A DNA stretch of 64,000 nt from Polynucleobacter hirudinilacicola (GTDB taxonomy: Bacteria > Pseudomonadota > Gammaproteobacteria > Burkholderiales > Burkholderiaceae). The notes beneath the pieces are model-generated. The model was not told the DNA's origin, did not search any database, and saw only the letters and a program-made list of their open reading frames with translations. Positions 9,429 to 25,062 of this stretch are shown here, piece by piece. Position 1 is the first letter of the stretch. Every line of letters starts with the position of its first letter. The stretch is from assembly GCF_002192535.1 (NCBI RefSeq), contig NZ_NAIA01000003.1, positions 403,954 through 467,953 of the forward strand, read 5' to 3'. The translations under genes were made by a program, and so were the position numbers.

Positions 9429-10885
9429 GTTGCGGCCGCCAGTCGTCCTGACATAGCTGCCATTGGAACTCCCGGACCCGGATGAACGCTGCCCCCCGCT
9501 AGAAGTAGATTCTGAATTTGAGATTGAGAACCTAGCCGTTGAAAGGAGCTCATCCAGCCGTGAGTTGCTTGGCCATAAAGAGCTCCACCTCGCCCCGGAA
9601 ATAGTTTGGCAAATTGCTGGGGTGAGGTTCGCGTGATCTGTGCATCCTGCAGTTGAAGGCCATACTGGCGCATGAGTGAAAAAGCTTTTTGTTCGCATCG
9701 TTCTATTTCCTCATCATCAGATTGAATATCGCCATTGGCAGGTGCGTTGACTAAGCAAAAAATTCTTTCATAGTCATTATTTTCACTTGCAAAGTCTCTT
9801 CTGTCTTGGGCGCAAATATAGACAGTAGGATTGCTAGGTAATTTTTTCTTTTCAAAGATATCGGTAAATTCACTTTGGTAGGGCTGGTTAAAGAATACGT
9901 TATGTCTTACCAATGGAAAGCCTGATGCCTTGACGCGCATAGACCAGGTCACTGCTGAAAGTGAATCGGTTTGCTTTAAGTTCTGGGGAATGGCAGCATT
10001 TGCCTGCTTACCCAGTAAGCCATGTTGCAGCGCGTTGATATCGCCATTAAAGATCAGGTAATCGCATTCAATGACCTCGCCAGAAGTGAGTTGAACGCCG
10101 CTTATCTTGGATCCCGAAAATTGGAGCGATTGAACCTCAGCCCCATATTGAAAATGACACCCTTTTTTTTGGGCCAAGCGGGCTATAACCTCTGGGATTT
10201 TAGTCATGCCACCTTTGATGGACCATACCCCTTTCATTTCTACCTCAGCAATGAGCATGAGGGTAGCTGGTGCCAGGTAGGGAGATGAGCCACAGTAGGT
10301 TGCATAGCGACCAAATAATTGGTGTAAACGCGGATCTGGAAAATAGTTTGCAAGCGCAGACCAAAGATTACTAAATGGCCCAATATCCCAAAGTACTTTG
10401 CTCTTTTGGATACCTAGTGCAGACATCATGCCGAGTAAGTTTGGACGCGGAGATTCAATAAATGGATCTTTTAGTGACTCATACACTTTTTTCGCTGTCT
10501 TGCAAAACTCTAAAAATAACTGAGCTTGCTTAGGACTAGAGAATTGTGCAATGGCATCAGCGCTTTTTTGAGTATCCGCATAGAGATCAAGTGGCGCATC
10601 CCCCCAGCTATGCCGAGCCAGAATATCCAGCGCCTCTAACTCAAACTCCGCATCAAAACTTTCACCGCAGTCAGCAAAGAGTTGTTCGAAGATCCAACGC
10701 ATCGTAAATACGGTGGGCCCAGAATCAATCGGTGCATCATCTACTTTAATGGCCCGAATCTTCCCTCCAGGGGCATTGCCTTTTTCTAATACAGTGACAT
10801 CAAGACCGCGATGCGCAAGCTCAAGTGCGGCAGTGAGTCCACCAATACCTGCCCCAACAACAAGGATCTTAGGGGATTTGGACAT
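9395..10885 (-). CDS. crtD: Carotenoid 3,4-desaturase (methoxyneurosporene/hydroxyneurosporene dehydrogenase)
   Basis: 496 residues. CrtD inserts the C3-C4 double bond into 1-hydroxy or 1-methoxy acyclic carotenoids. It is a CrtI-like flavoprotein: GAGIGGLTAALELAHRGLDV FAD motif at residues 11-30, DSGPTVFTMRWIFEQLF, and the C-terminal GGSVHPGPGVPMAAMSGRLAA. It is distinct from crtI by the early TMRW motif seen in CrtD proteins. It overlaps crtA by 17 bases at its 5' end and crtC at its 3' end, within a five-gene minus-strand operon. Confidence 0.92.
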   Translation of the reverse strand: MSKSPKILVVGAGIGGLTAALELAHRGLDVTVLEKGNAPGGKIRAIKVDDAPIDSGPTVFTMRWIFEQLFADCGESFDAEFELEALDILARHSWGDAPLDLYADTQKSADAIAQFSSPKQAQLFLEFCKTAKKVYESLKDPFIESPRPNLLGMMSALGIQKSKVLWDIGPFSNLWSALANYFPDPRLHQLFGRYATYCGSSPYLAPATLMLIAEVEMKGVWSIKGGMTKIPEVIARLAQKKGCHFQYGAEVQSLQFSGSKISGVQLTSGEVIECDYLIFNGDINALQHGLLGKQANAAIPQNLKQTDSLSAVTWSMRVKASGFPLVRHNVFFNQPYQSEFTDIFEKKKLPSNPTVYICAQDRRDFASENNDYERIFCLVNAPANGDIQSDDEEIERCEQKAFSLMRQYGLQLQDAQITRTSPQQFAKLFPGRGGALYGQATHGWMSSFQRLGSQSQIQNLLLAGGSVHPGPGVPMAAMSGRLAAATLMERLGLIKQ

Positions 10886-11564
10886 GTTTACCTTGCCAAA
10901 TACCTTGCGCCTTAATTACCCTGAATCTCGTAAACATTGATTCAGAAAAATACGCCTGTCCGTAAGCCGCTTTAATTGCTGATAGATGCGCGCCTTGCTG
11001 AGCATATTGATCAAGCGACTGAGCGTTATCCCAAATAGTGAAGGTAGCCTGACGAAAGTAGGGGGCCTCACCAACTCCCGCTGTCAGAATCTTTCCTGAA
11101 GCAAGATTAATAGCATCTTCTGCAGGTTTTGCCTTTGCCCAAAATTGCATTGCTTTACTTGGTCTAATAGAAGCTCTGGTCAATGATGCAATGGGACCTA
11201 GCTTCGGAGGATTCGGGTCTGAGCATAATAAGGAGAAGCCAGACCAAGAGCCACGACTGGAGTAGGGCTGAACAGTGGCCAGAAAAAACTCTTTAGCGTG
11301 ATCTTGATACGCTTTCAGAATCGATGATGATTCCTCAAACCGTGCGGCATTTTGCGCAGAATCAAAGACACAGAAGAAGCCTTGTTTAGTAAGGCTAGGT
11401 GTGGTGCTAAATCCACCATTCAAACCAGAGCCCAGCACTTTACAAAATTGCAAACCGGGAATGTGTTTAAAAGGGAGCTTACCTAAGATGTACCGAGAAA
11501 ATCCCCATCCTCTGGCATTGGGAGCAATATCAATTAAGCCTAATACTGCTGTCTGCTCATTCAT
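10869..11564 (-). CDS. crtA: Spheroidene monooxygenase
   Basis: 231 residues. CrtA is a heme-containing monooxygenase that converts spheroidene to spheroidenone (keto at C2) with oxygen, the red carotenoid of oxic-grown cells. Family hallmarks are visible: RGWGFSRYILGKLPF near the N-terminus, GLQFCKVLGSGLNGGFSTTPS, TRASIRPSKAMQFWAKAKP, and GVGEAPYFRQATFTIW. Its presence fits an aerobic phototroph. It lies 6 bases after ppsR and overlaps crtD by 17 bases. Confidence 0.93.
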   Translation of the reverse strand: MNEQTAVLGLIDIAPNARGWGFSRYILGKLPFKHIPGLQFCKVLGSGLNGGFSTTPSLTKQGFFCVFDSAQNAARFEESSSILKAYQDHAKEFFLATVQPYSSRGSWSGFSLLCSDPNPPKLGPIASLTRASIRPSKAMQFWAKAKPAEDAINLASGKILTAGVGEAPYFRQATFTIWDNAQSLDQYAQQGAHLSAIKAAYGQAYFSESMFTRFRVIKAQGIWQGKHVQIP

Positions 11565-11570
11565 TCGATC

Positions 11571-12995
11571 TTAGGCGTCAGCATCATCGTTGGCATTGCT
11601 GTCAACAATACCAAAACGTCTCATTTTGATGTACAGACCCTGGCGTGATAAGCCAAGCAACTCAGCTGCCGATGCTCTATTTGTCATGGTGAGGTCAAGC
11701 GCAGCCAAAATACAAAGTTTTTCAATGATGTCGGTGGTCTCGGTAACGATTTGTTTGAGTGGCACCTTACCAACTAATTGAGTTAATTCTTTGGCGTTCT
11801 TGCCAAGATTTTCTGGCTTATCAGTTGGTTGATTCGAGGCCTTAGAAACTTGATGGATGCCAATTGCAACAAGTGAAAGTTTCCCGCTATTAAAACCGAC
11901 AGCAGAAATGCGGACATCTAAAGGCGAGCTGCCATCATCCGCAGTAATCGTACTTGCATAATCTTTGATGGAGCCGTATTCACGAACTGTACCCAGAATA
12001 ATCTTGAGATCAATGCTAGCTCTTCCAAGCCAAATTTCTAGTGACTTTCCTAGGATGCCCTCTTTTTGGGTAGATTGGGACATCGACACAAACGTGTTAT
12101 TGGTAGTAAGGACAACCCCGTTGGTACTACAAACGATAAAGCCGTCTTGAAAATCCTCCATTGCTTGGGCAAGTAATGTTGCCTGCTCATTGACTGTCCC
12201 AAGATGGGCAGCTTGAGATTTTGGCTTAATGGATACAAGGCATATATTTTGATTTCCCTCGCGCAGAAGCGCACTCGAAATTTCTACATTCTCTTTTAGA
12301 TTCTCAAGGGTTGTTTGAATCGATGATTGCAATATCCCAGACTTGGATTCCAGAAGGTAGTTTTGAATCGCTTCATGATCTTTTGCAGGAAATAAATTGA
12401 CAAAGAGTTTGCCCTGAATTTTCTTCAGATCACCCACTAAGAAACCGGCTGATTTATTGACCTCAATAATTTTTAAGGTCTGGCTATCTACAATTAAATA
12501 AGCCTGGTCAATACTATTAAAAAGCTGCAGGTAACGATTCTGGATCGCATGAAGATTTGCATAATCACGCTCAATTTCCTGTTGGGACTCAACTAATTTT
12601 TGCTGCAGAGTAGAAATGCTGCTGAGATCTTTACCAATCGCAACCGACTTGTTTTCTTTTGGGAAAAAGATGGTGCTGTATTGAATGGGAATTGAATTGG
12701 ATCCATCTATCTCTTGATTTACTTGACGCCATTTTTGCTCATCACGATCTTCATTGGTTTTGAGAAGGGCGTTGATTTTTGGTTGGCTGTCAATCGCAAC
12801 AGTATCTAACCATTTTTTATTGGTTAAAGATGCTGTATTACTAGAAATGGGTTTGGTACCATCAATGACTTTTTCAATCACACCGGCTTTATCGATGATG
12901 AGTGCAATGTCAACTGAGTAGGCAAGCAGCTCGGCTGCTAAATGAATATCGATATTATTTAGTTTTGAAGAATCTGAATGATAAATTTTGGTCAC
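11571..12995 (-). CDS. ppsR: PpsR/CrtJ-type photosynthesis gene repressor
   Basis: 474 residues with a GTG start. PpsR/CrtJ represses bch, crt and antenna genes in the presence of oxygen by binding TGT-N12-ACA palindromes. The protein shows an N-terminal region, a Gln/coiled linker (about 130-155), PAS domains (about 160-270 and 275-390) and a C-terminal Fis-type helix-turn-helix with NRASAAELLGLSRQGLYIKM. Cys428 at the start of the helix-turn-helix (EKLCILAAL) is at the place of the redox-active Cys of Rhodobacter PpsR. The gene sits directly after an AerR-type antirepressor gene, and a matching operator lies in the shared promoter region at 13896-13913, so autoregulation is likely. Confidence 0.93.
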   Translation of the reverse strand: MTKIYHSDSSKLNNIDIHLAAELLAYSVDIALIIDKAGVIEKVIDGTKPISSNTASLTNKKWLDTVAIDSQPKINALLKTNEDRDEQKWRQVNQEIDGSNSIPIQYSTIFFPKENKSVAIGKDLSSISTLQQKLVESQQEIERDYANLHAIQNRYLQLFNSIDQAYLIVDSQTLKIIEVNKSAGFLVGDLKKIQGKLFVNLFPAKDHEAIQNYLLESKSGILQSSIQTTLENLKENVEISSALLREGNQNICLVSIKPKSQAAHLGTVNEQATLLAQAMEDFQDGFIVCSTNGVVLTTNNTFVSMSQSTQKEGILGKSLEIWLGRASIDLKIILGTVREYGSIKDYASTITADDGSSPLDVRISAVGFNSGKLSLVAIGIHQVSKASNQPTDKPENLGKNAKELTQLVGKVPLKQIVTETTDIIEKLCILAALDLTMTNRASAAELLGLSRQGLYIKMRRFGIVDSNANDDADA

Positions 12996-13015
12996 AGTGT
13001 CTTCTACTTATTCTT

Positions 13016-13849
13016 CTAAGTTTTTTGTTCTAATTGGCTGAGATACTGCTCAAGTTGTTGAACGGACCCCTCAGGACTAAACGCCTTAACATCTGCCTGA
13101 ATATGGTCAAAAGCATCGGGCGCTTTATTATAGAGCGGCCCTCCAATGAGAACAACGATTTTTGGGTTCTTCGATTTTTGTCTGAGTAAATTTATCAAGT
13201 TTGGAAGTTCTTCAAGCTGCTCATTCGTTGCAACTGAAATCGCAAGTGCTTGATGCATTTTTGTTTCGACTCCTTCAACCATGGAGTCAATATTGGCTTT
13301 ATTGGGCCGATGCACCTGCCAACCAGAATACGTCAGAAAGTTGGCGAAGATGAGCGTGCCAAGTGTGTGCTGTGAGCCAGGACAGCCAGAAATAAAGATG
13401 GATTTATTTTGTTGTCGCTCTAGCTGATTTGCCTGAAAGAGGTAATCTAGTTTGTAGATGACTCTTTCAAGCTTATTGACGCCAATGGATACGTCTGCAA
13501 AGCTCAGGCTATCTTCTTCCCAGTGCTTTCCTAATTTTCTTGCAAGCTCTGGTATCAGCTCTAAAACAATGTAGTCAATTGCTATTCCATGGGCTTTATG
13601 GGTTGTGATCGCAAGTTCAAATGCGCCTTCTTCAGCATTGAGTAAAAGGTTAGCAATTCTATTAACTTCTTCTTCATCGAGAGCGTTAGAGGCTTTGCCT
13701 TGCTTATCTGACGGGGGCTGAAGCCAATTTTGATTAGAGGAGGTCCTAGACGCTGAGCCGTCTACTTTGCGTTCAATCTCCTCAATTAATACTGGTAATT
13801 GAGTGCTGACAACTTCCCTGATGAGTTCTTTCTTAGCTAATGTATTCAC
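13016..13849 (-). CDS. ppaA: AerR/PpaA-type cobalamin-binding antirepressor
   Basis: 277 residues from a GTG start with AAGGG upstream. AerR/PpaA proteins bind cobalamin (or heme) through a SCHIC domain and counteract PpsR/CrtJ in response to light. Residues about 60-150 form a helical cap (LLNAEEGAFELAITTHKAHG, ELARKLGKHWEEDSLSFADV), and about 155-270 a Rossmann-like B12-binding fold with SGCPGSQHTLGTLIF; the His of GSQHTLG sits where these proteins coordinate the cofactor. There is no BLUF domain, unlike AppA. It is first in the minus-strand operon, 20 bases before ppsR. A second member of the family is at 37.9 kb. Confidence 0.9.
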   Translation of the reverse strand: MNTLAKKELIREVVSTQLPVLIEEIERKVDGSASRTSSNQNWLQPPSDKQGKASNALDEEEVNRIANLLLNAEEGAFELAITTHKAHGIAIDYIVLELIPELARKLGKHWEEDSLSFADVSIGVNKLERVIYKLDYLFQANQLERQQNKSIFISGCPGSQHTLGTLIFANFLTYSGWQVHRPNKANIDSMVEGVETKMHQALAISVATNEQLEELPNLINLLRQKSKNPKIVVLIGGPLYNKAPDAFDHIQADVKAFSPEGSVQQLEQYLSQLEQKT

Positions 13850-13895
13850 TAAATAGCCCTTAGGATAGTAATTGCGTCATGAGCGATAATGAAAA

Positions 13896-13913
13896 TGTAA
13901 AATAATTATTACA
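13896..13913. promoter_or_regulatory. PpsR operator (TGT-N12-ACA) in divergent ppaA/bchF region
   Basis: The 18-bp element reads TGTAAAATAATTATTACA, a perfect match to the TGT-N12-ACA consensus of PpsR/CrtJ with a near-symmetric AT-rich core. It lies 46 bp upstream of the ppaA start and 137 bp upstream of bchF, so it can serve both the ppaA-ppsR-crtADC and the bchF operons. Confidence 0.8.
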
Positions 13914-13939
13914 CTTGTAATCAGAATAAGGCAATTATT

Positions 13940-13968
13940 TTGCTATAAATAGGGTTTATACCTATAAA
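13940..13968 (+). promoter_or_regulatory. Candidate sigma70 promoter of the bchF operon
   Basis: A -35-like TTGCTA (13940-13945) and a -10-like TATAAA (13963-13968) are separated by 17 bases. Transcription would start near 13975, giving a leader of about 75 bases before bchF. The PpsR box lies 26 bp upstream of the -35. The rest of the gene-free interval 13850-14050 is AT-rich; no equally good minus-strand promoter was found for ppaA. Confidence 0.45.
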
Positions 13969-14050
13969 TATCAGGGTAAATACTAGTTTTTGTAAGGCAA
14001 ATTTGGCGTAAAGTTTTGTTTACACATAGCCAACAAGGCAGCCTCAAAAA

Positions 14051-15813
<1,763 letters not shown>

Positions 15814-15821
15814 GGAATCCT

Positions 15822-17439
15822 ATGCAATTAACTCTGTGGACATATGAAGGCCCTCCTCACATTGGAGCAATGCGCATTGCAACTTCAATGACAGATATGC
15901 ATTATGTTCTGCACTCCCCCCAAGGAGATACCTACGCAGATCTGCTGTTTACGATGATTGGCCGTTCACGTAAGCGTCCTCCAGTTACCTACACTACCTT
16001 TCAGGCAAGAGACTTGGGTGGCGATACAGCGCAGTTATTTCAAGATTCAGTCAATGATGCGTATCAGCGTTTTCAACCAAAGGCAATGATTGTTGGTGCC
16101 TCATGTACTGCTGAGTTGATTCAAGATGATCCAGGTGGTTTGGCAAGAGCATTAAGCCTGCCTATTCCAGTTATCCCTTTGGAATTGCCTTCGTATCAAA
16201 AAAAGGAAAACTGGGGAGCATCAGAAACTTTCTATCATATTGTTCGTGGCTTAGTGAGTGTCGATAAATCGATTTCAGCGCAACAGTATCAAGAGAAGCG
16301 TGTTGCGAGCAAGCAGGAAGGCCAAAAACCTAGCTGCAATATCTTAGGACCAACAGCCTTAGGTTTTAGAAATCGTGATGATGTACAGGAGATTCGAGGC
16401 CTACTCGAATCTATGGGCATAGAGGTGAGGGTAGTAGCGCCATTAAATGCATCCGTATCTGATCTCGCTAGGATCACAGAAGCTGACTTCAACGTATCTC
16501 TTTATCCTGAAATCAGTCAGCTGACTTCTACTTGGCTCACTAAAACTTTCGGCCAGCCATTCACAAAGACTATCCCGATTGGTACTAAAGCAACTAAGGC
16601 ATTTATTCAAGAGGTAGCGCAGCTTGCTAATCTCAATCCTGAAGCCACCTTAGCGGATCAAGAAGAAAGAGCTCACTGGTATGCCAAGTCGGTTGATTCA
16701 ACCTATTTAACTGATAAGCGGGTATTTATCTTTGGCGATGCCAGCCATGCTATTGCAGCAGCAAAGGTTGCTGCTGAAGAAATTGGCTTCAAAGTAGTCG
16801 GCCTGGGAACTTATAGTCGTGAATTTGCACGTGAAGTTCGTGAAGCTGCAAAAAATTACGATGTTGAAGCGCTAATTACCGATGACTACTTAGAAGTAGA
16901 GCAAAAGGTTGCTGAGTTAAGTCCAGACTTAGTTTTGGGAACTCAGATGGAGCGCCACATCGCCAAGAGATTAGGTGTTCCTTGCGCAGTGATTTCAGCT
17001 CCAGTACACGTGCAAGATTTCCCTGCACGCTACTCTCCTCAAATGGGTTTTGAGGGCGCCAATGTTTTATTTGATACCTGGATTCATCCTCTGATGATGG
17101 GTCTAGAAGAGCATCTCATCATGATGTTCCGCGATGACTTTGAATTTACTGCTAAAGCAGCGCCATCTCACTTAGGTCATGGAAGCCCTAGTGCAAAAGA
17201 GCATGCTCCGGCTGTAGCGAATACTAACGATGCAGTTCCTGCTCAGTCAGCCCAAGTCAACGCTGAAGTCTTTAATGGCGCTAATCCAGCCAATCTTTGG
17301 GATGCAGCTGCTGAAAAAGAATTGGGAAAGATTCCATTCTTTGTGAGAGGTAAGGCGCGACGTAATACTGAAAAATTTGCAGTAGAGCATGGCATTAGTC
17401 AAATTACGATCGAAACTCTCTATGACGCAAAGGCTCACT

Positions 17440-17450
<11 letters not shown>
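15822..17450 (+). CDS. bchB: Light-independent protochlorophyllide reductase subunit B
   Basis: 542 residues. BchB is the substrate-binding partner of BchN in DPOR. The start [20 protein letters not shown] is diagnostic and contains the Asp/Tyr-rich region that contributes the unusual ligand to the cluster; [19 protein letters not shown] carries a Cys ligand. After a low-complexity Ala/Pro linker (about 450-485) there is the small C-terminal domain [20 protein letters not shown] (proto-chlorophyllide reductase 57-kDa C-terminal domain). It overlaps bchH by 11 bases. Confidence 0.96.
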
Positions 17451-22145
<4,695 letters not shown>

Positions 22146-22147
22146 TC

Positions 22148-22849
22148 ATGGATGCTATTTCCTATTTAGATAGACGCAGTAAGTTACAGGACTATTTTGA
22201 TCGTACTGCTAACGATGCTTGGGCAAAGCTGACATCAGATGCTCCAGTAAGCGGTATTCGAGCAACCGTGAGAGCGGGGCGCGACCAAATGCGCAATAGC
22301 ATTATTAGTCGATTGCCAGAAAATCTGACTGGCAAAAGAGTTCTAGATGCAGGTTGTGGCACCGGCGCTGTAGCGCTTGAGCTTGCTAATAAAGGGGCTT
22401 TAGTTACTGCAGTTGATTTGTCACCCAATCTGATTGAGCTTGCAAAAAGCAGAATTCCTGAATCTGACCGCCAGAACATTCAGTTCTATGCTGGCGATAT
22501 GTTGGATGAGGCTTATGGTGACTTCGATTATGTCATTGGCATGGACTCCATGATTCACTACTGCGCCAAGGACATGTTGGTAGTCTTGGAGAAATTATCC
22601 TCACGCGTTAGTGAAAAAATTCTCTTTACCTTTGCCCCAAGCACATTGCCGCTTGAGCTCATGATTCGGGTTGGCCGCTTATTTCCAAGAAGAGACAGGG
22701 CTCCATTCATTGAGCCTATTAGTCAAACCAGGCTGCATCAAGCAATCAAAGAGTCCCCTTGGTTTGTTGATTGGGAAGTACCCTTTACACATTTAGTTTC
22801 TAGTGGGTTTTATAAATCTCAATTAATGGAGCTGCAAAAGAAATCATGA
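22148..22849 (+). CDS. bchM: Magnesium protoporphyrin IX O-methyltransferase
   Basis: 233 residues. BchM methylates the C13 propionate of Mg-protoporphyrin IX with S-adenosylmethionine, the step after Mg chelatase. The class I SAM-binding motif VLDAGCGTGAVALELANKG is at about residues 65-83; the N-terminal YLDRRSKLQDYFDRTANDAW and the later MDSMIHYCAKDM are family features. The end overlaps lhaA by four bases. Confidence 0.95.
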   Translation: MDAISYLDRRSKLQDYFDRTANDAWAKLTSDAPVSGIRATVRAGRDQMRNSIISRLPENLTGKRVLDAGCGTGAVALELANKGALVTAVDLSPNLIELAKSRIPESDRQNIQFYAGDMLDEAYGDFDYVIGMDSMIHYCAKDMLVVLEKLSSRVSEKILFTFAPSTLPLELMIRVGRLFPRRDRAPFIEPISQTRLHQAIKESPWFVDWEVPFTHLVSSGFYKSQLMELQKKS

Positions 22850-24276
22850 TGGGCATGTTTAAGATCGCCAAAGCATGGACGAGGATTAATCCTCGCTATT
22901 TGCCTTTTGCTGATGTGGCGACTCCTAACTTGCCTTTGGGGCGCCTGCTCAGACTATCTTTGTTTCAGGTGTCTGTTGGTATGGCCACCTCATTACTAGT
23001 TGGCACTCTTAATCGAGTCATGATTGTTGAGATGAATATAGAAGCATGGATAGTAGCCTTAATGGTGGCTTTACCTTTGGTCTTTGCCCCTTTTAGAGCT
23101 TTGATTGGCCACAAGTCTGATACTCACCGCTCGATATTGGGTTGGAGAAGGGTTCCTTATATCTGGATTGGTACCTGGCTGCAGTTTGGTGGTCTTGCCA
23201 TCATGCCATTTGCCCTCATCTTGTTATCTGGCGACACCCACTGGCCTATCTGGTTCAGTTATCTTGGTAGCACCTTGGCGTTTTTGCTAGTTGGTGCAGG
23301 TATGCAAACCACCCAAACTGCTGGTCTGGCCTTAGCCACTGATTTAGCGGATGAGAAAAATAGACCACGCGTTGTTGCCATGATGTATGTCATGTTGCTG
23401 GTGGGCATGGTGTTTAGCGGAATTTTGTTCAGTGTATTTTTGAATCCCTTTAGCCCTATGCAATTAATCAGGGTGATACAGGGCGTGGCCATCCTCACTT
23501 TATTGCTCAATCTCTTTGCTTTGTGGAAACAAGAAGCTCGGCAGCCAAGAAATACCTCTCCCGCAATTCCTCAGCCTAAATTTACTCAGAGCTGGCATGA
23601 GTTCATCAGAAAGCCGCACGTACGCCGGTTTTTAGTCATGCTGGGTCTCGGTACAACTGCCTTTAGCATGCAAGACATTATTTTGGAGCCTTATGGCGGT
23701 GAGATATTGCAGCTTGATGTTTCTGCAACCAGTTTCTTAACAGCCCTTATTGCATTTGGATCTTTATTGGCTTTCTCGCTTTCGGCCAGATGGTTAAGTC
23801 GTGGCCACAATGCCCACAGAATTGCTGCGTTAGGTTTATTACTCGGCTTAATCGCATTCAGTATGGTGATCTTTTCTGAACCTCTAGGCTCCCCAAATCT
23901 ATTTAGATTAGGCGCACTCTTGATTGGCTTTAGTGGAGGTTTATTTGCTGTCAGCACTCTAACCATCGCAATGAGCATGGAGCAAGACAATATGAGTGGC
24001 ATGGTAATAGGCGCTTGGGGTGCTGTAACTGCTACTTGTTCAGGTATTGGCATGTCCTTGGGCGGTGGAATTAGGGATCTCGTCGGTCAATTGGCAACGA
24101 GTGGGGCAATTGGCTCCGCCTTAATGAGCCCAGCCATTGGTTATAGCTTTGTTTATCACATTGAGATTTATTTGTTGTTTATTACTCTGATTGCATTAGG
24201 TCCTTTAGTTGCTATAAGGACAAGTTTAGGGGTTTCAAAAATCGGTAAGTTTGGCCTAGCTGATTTTCCAGGCTAG
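22846..24276 (+). CDS. lhaA: LhaA/PucC-family LH1 assembly factor
   Basis: 476 residues with about 12 membrane helices, related to the major facilitator fold. LhaA helps assembly of LH1 and is usually encoded between bchM and puhA, exactly as here. Family signatures are visible: NLPLGRLLRLSLFQVSVGM, TLNRVMIVEMNIEAWIV, RALIGHKSDTHRSILGWRRV and FSMQDIILEPYGGEI. A second PucC-family gene lies between bchG and bchP at 30.3 kb; the position next to puhA identifies this one as LhaA. It is followed by a 21-base gap with Shine-Dalgarno AAGGAAGGGGAG for puhA. Confidence 0.92.
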   Translation: MMGMFKIAKAWTRINPRYLPFADVATPNLPLGRLLRLSLFQVSVGMATSLLVGTLNRVMIVEMNIEAWIVALMVALPLVFAPFRALIGHKSDTHRSILGWRRVPYIWIGTWLQFGGLAIMPFALILLSGDTHWPIWFSYLGSTLAFLLVGAGMQTTQTAGLALATDLADEKNRPRVVAMMYVMLLVGMVFSGILFSVFLNPFSPMQLIRVIQGVAILTLLLNLFALWKQEARQPRNTSPAIPQPKFTQSWHEFIRKPHVRRFLVMLGLGTTAFSMQDIILEPYGGEILQLDVSATSFLTALIAFGSLLAFSLSARWLSRGHNAHRIAALGLLLGLIAFSMVIFSEPLGSPNLFRLGALLIGFSGGLFAVSTLTIAMSMEQDNMSGMVIGAWGAVTATCSGIGMSLGGGIRDLVGQLATSGAIGSALMSPAIGYSFVYHIEIYLLFITLIALGPLVAIRTSLGVSKIGKFGLADFPG

Positions 24277-24297
24277 TTTTTAAGGAAGGGGAGAAAT

Positions 24298-25062
24298 ATG
24301 GGTACGGGTGCAATTACACAATATATCGACGTGGCTCAAGTCGTTTTTTATATTTTTTTACTTTTCTTTGTTGGATTGATCATCTATCTAACACTAGAAA
24401 GTAAGCGCGAAGGATTTCCACTGGAAACTGAGCGTTATGGCCAAGTGCGTCGTGAAGACGGCATTTTAGGTATGCCAAGAGTGAAAAAATTTGTGACGGA
24501 GTTTGGCAAGACATACTACGCCCCACTTCAAACTCCTCCAGAACCAGAAAAAGTCTCTGCAGTTCCTATTCATCCATGGAATGGCGCTCCTTTATCTCCA
24601 GTTGGCAATCCGTTATTAGCAGGCGTTGGTCCTGGCTCTTATGCAAATCGTGCCGATCATGTGGATTACGACTTAGAGGGTCATGCGCGTATTCGACCAT
24701 TGCGCAAGCTTCCGCATATTGCTATCTCAACCATCGATATCAATCCGATTGGTCTAGATGTTATCGGTGCAGATGGCAATAAAGGCGGTAAGGTAACTGA
24801 CGTATGGGTAGACCATATGGAAATGATGATTCGCTATCTTGAGCTTGATGCTAATGGCAATAAGGTGCTGTTACCAATTAACTTCTCACGTATTGGTAAG
24901 CATGATATTCAGGTGCAATCGATTTTGTCAGACCAATTTGCACTGGTTCCAAAAACCAAGCATCCAGAAGAGGTTACTTTGCTGGAAGAAGAAAAAATCA
25001 TGGCTTACTTTGGAGCAGGTACTTTGTATGCCACACCTGAGCGTCAGGAGCCATTGGCATGA
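24298..25062 (+). CDS. puhA: Photosynthetic reaction centre H subunit
   Basis: 254 residues. H caps the cytoplasmic side of the L-M pair and guides protons to the secondary quinone. One N-terminal membrane helix (about 12-32: VFYIFLLFFVGLIIYLTLES) is followed by KREGFPLE, the conserved junction, and a soluble beta-rich PRC-barrel domain with VTDVWVDHMEMMIRYLEL. It has a strong Shine-Dalgarno and overlaps puhB by four bases. Confidence 0.96.
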   Translation: MGTGAITQYIDVAQVVFYIFLLFFVGLIIYLTLESKREGFPLETERYGQVRREDGILGMPRVKKFVTEFGKTYYAPLQTPPEPEKVSAVPIHPWNGAPLSPVGNPLLAGVGPGSYANRADHVDYDLEGHARIRPLRKLPHIAISTIDINPIGLDVIGADGNKGGKVTDVWVDHMEMMIRYLELDANGNKVLLPINFSRIGKHDIQVQSILSDQFALVPKTKHPEEVTLLEEEKIMAYFGAGTLYATPERQEPLA

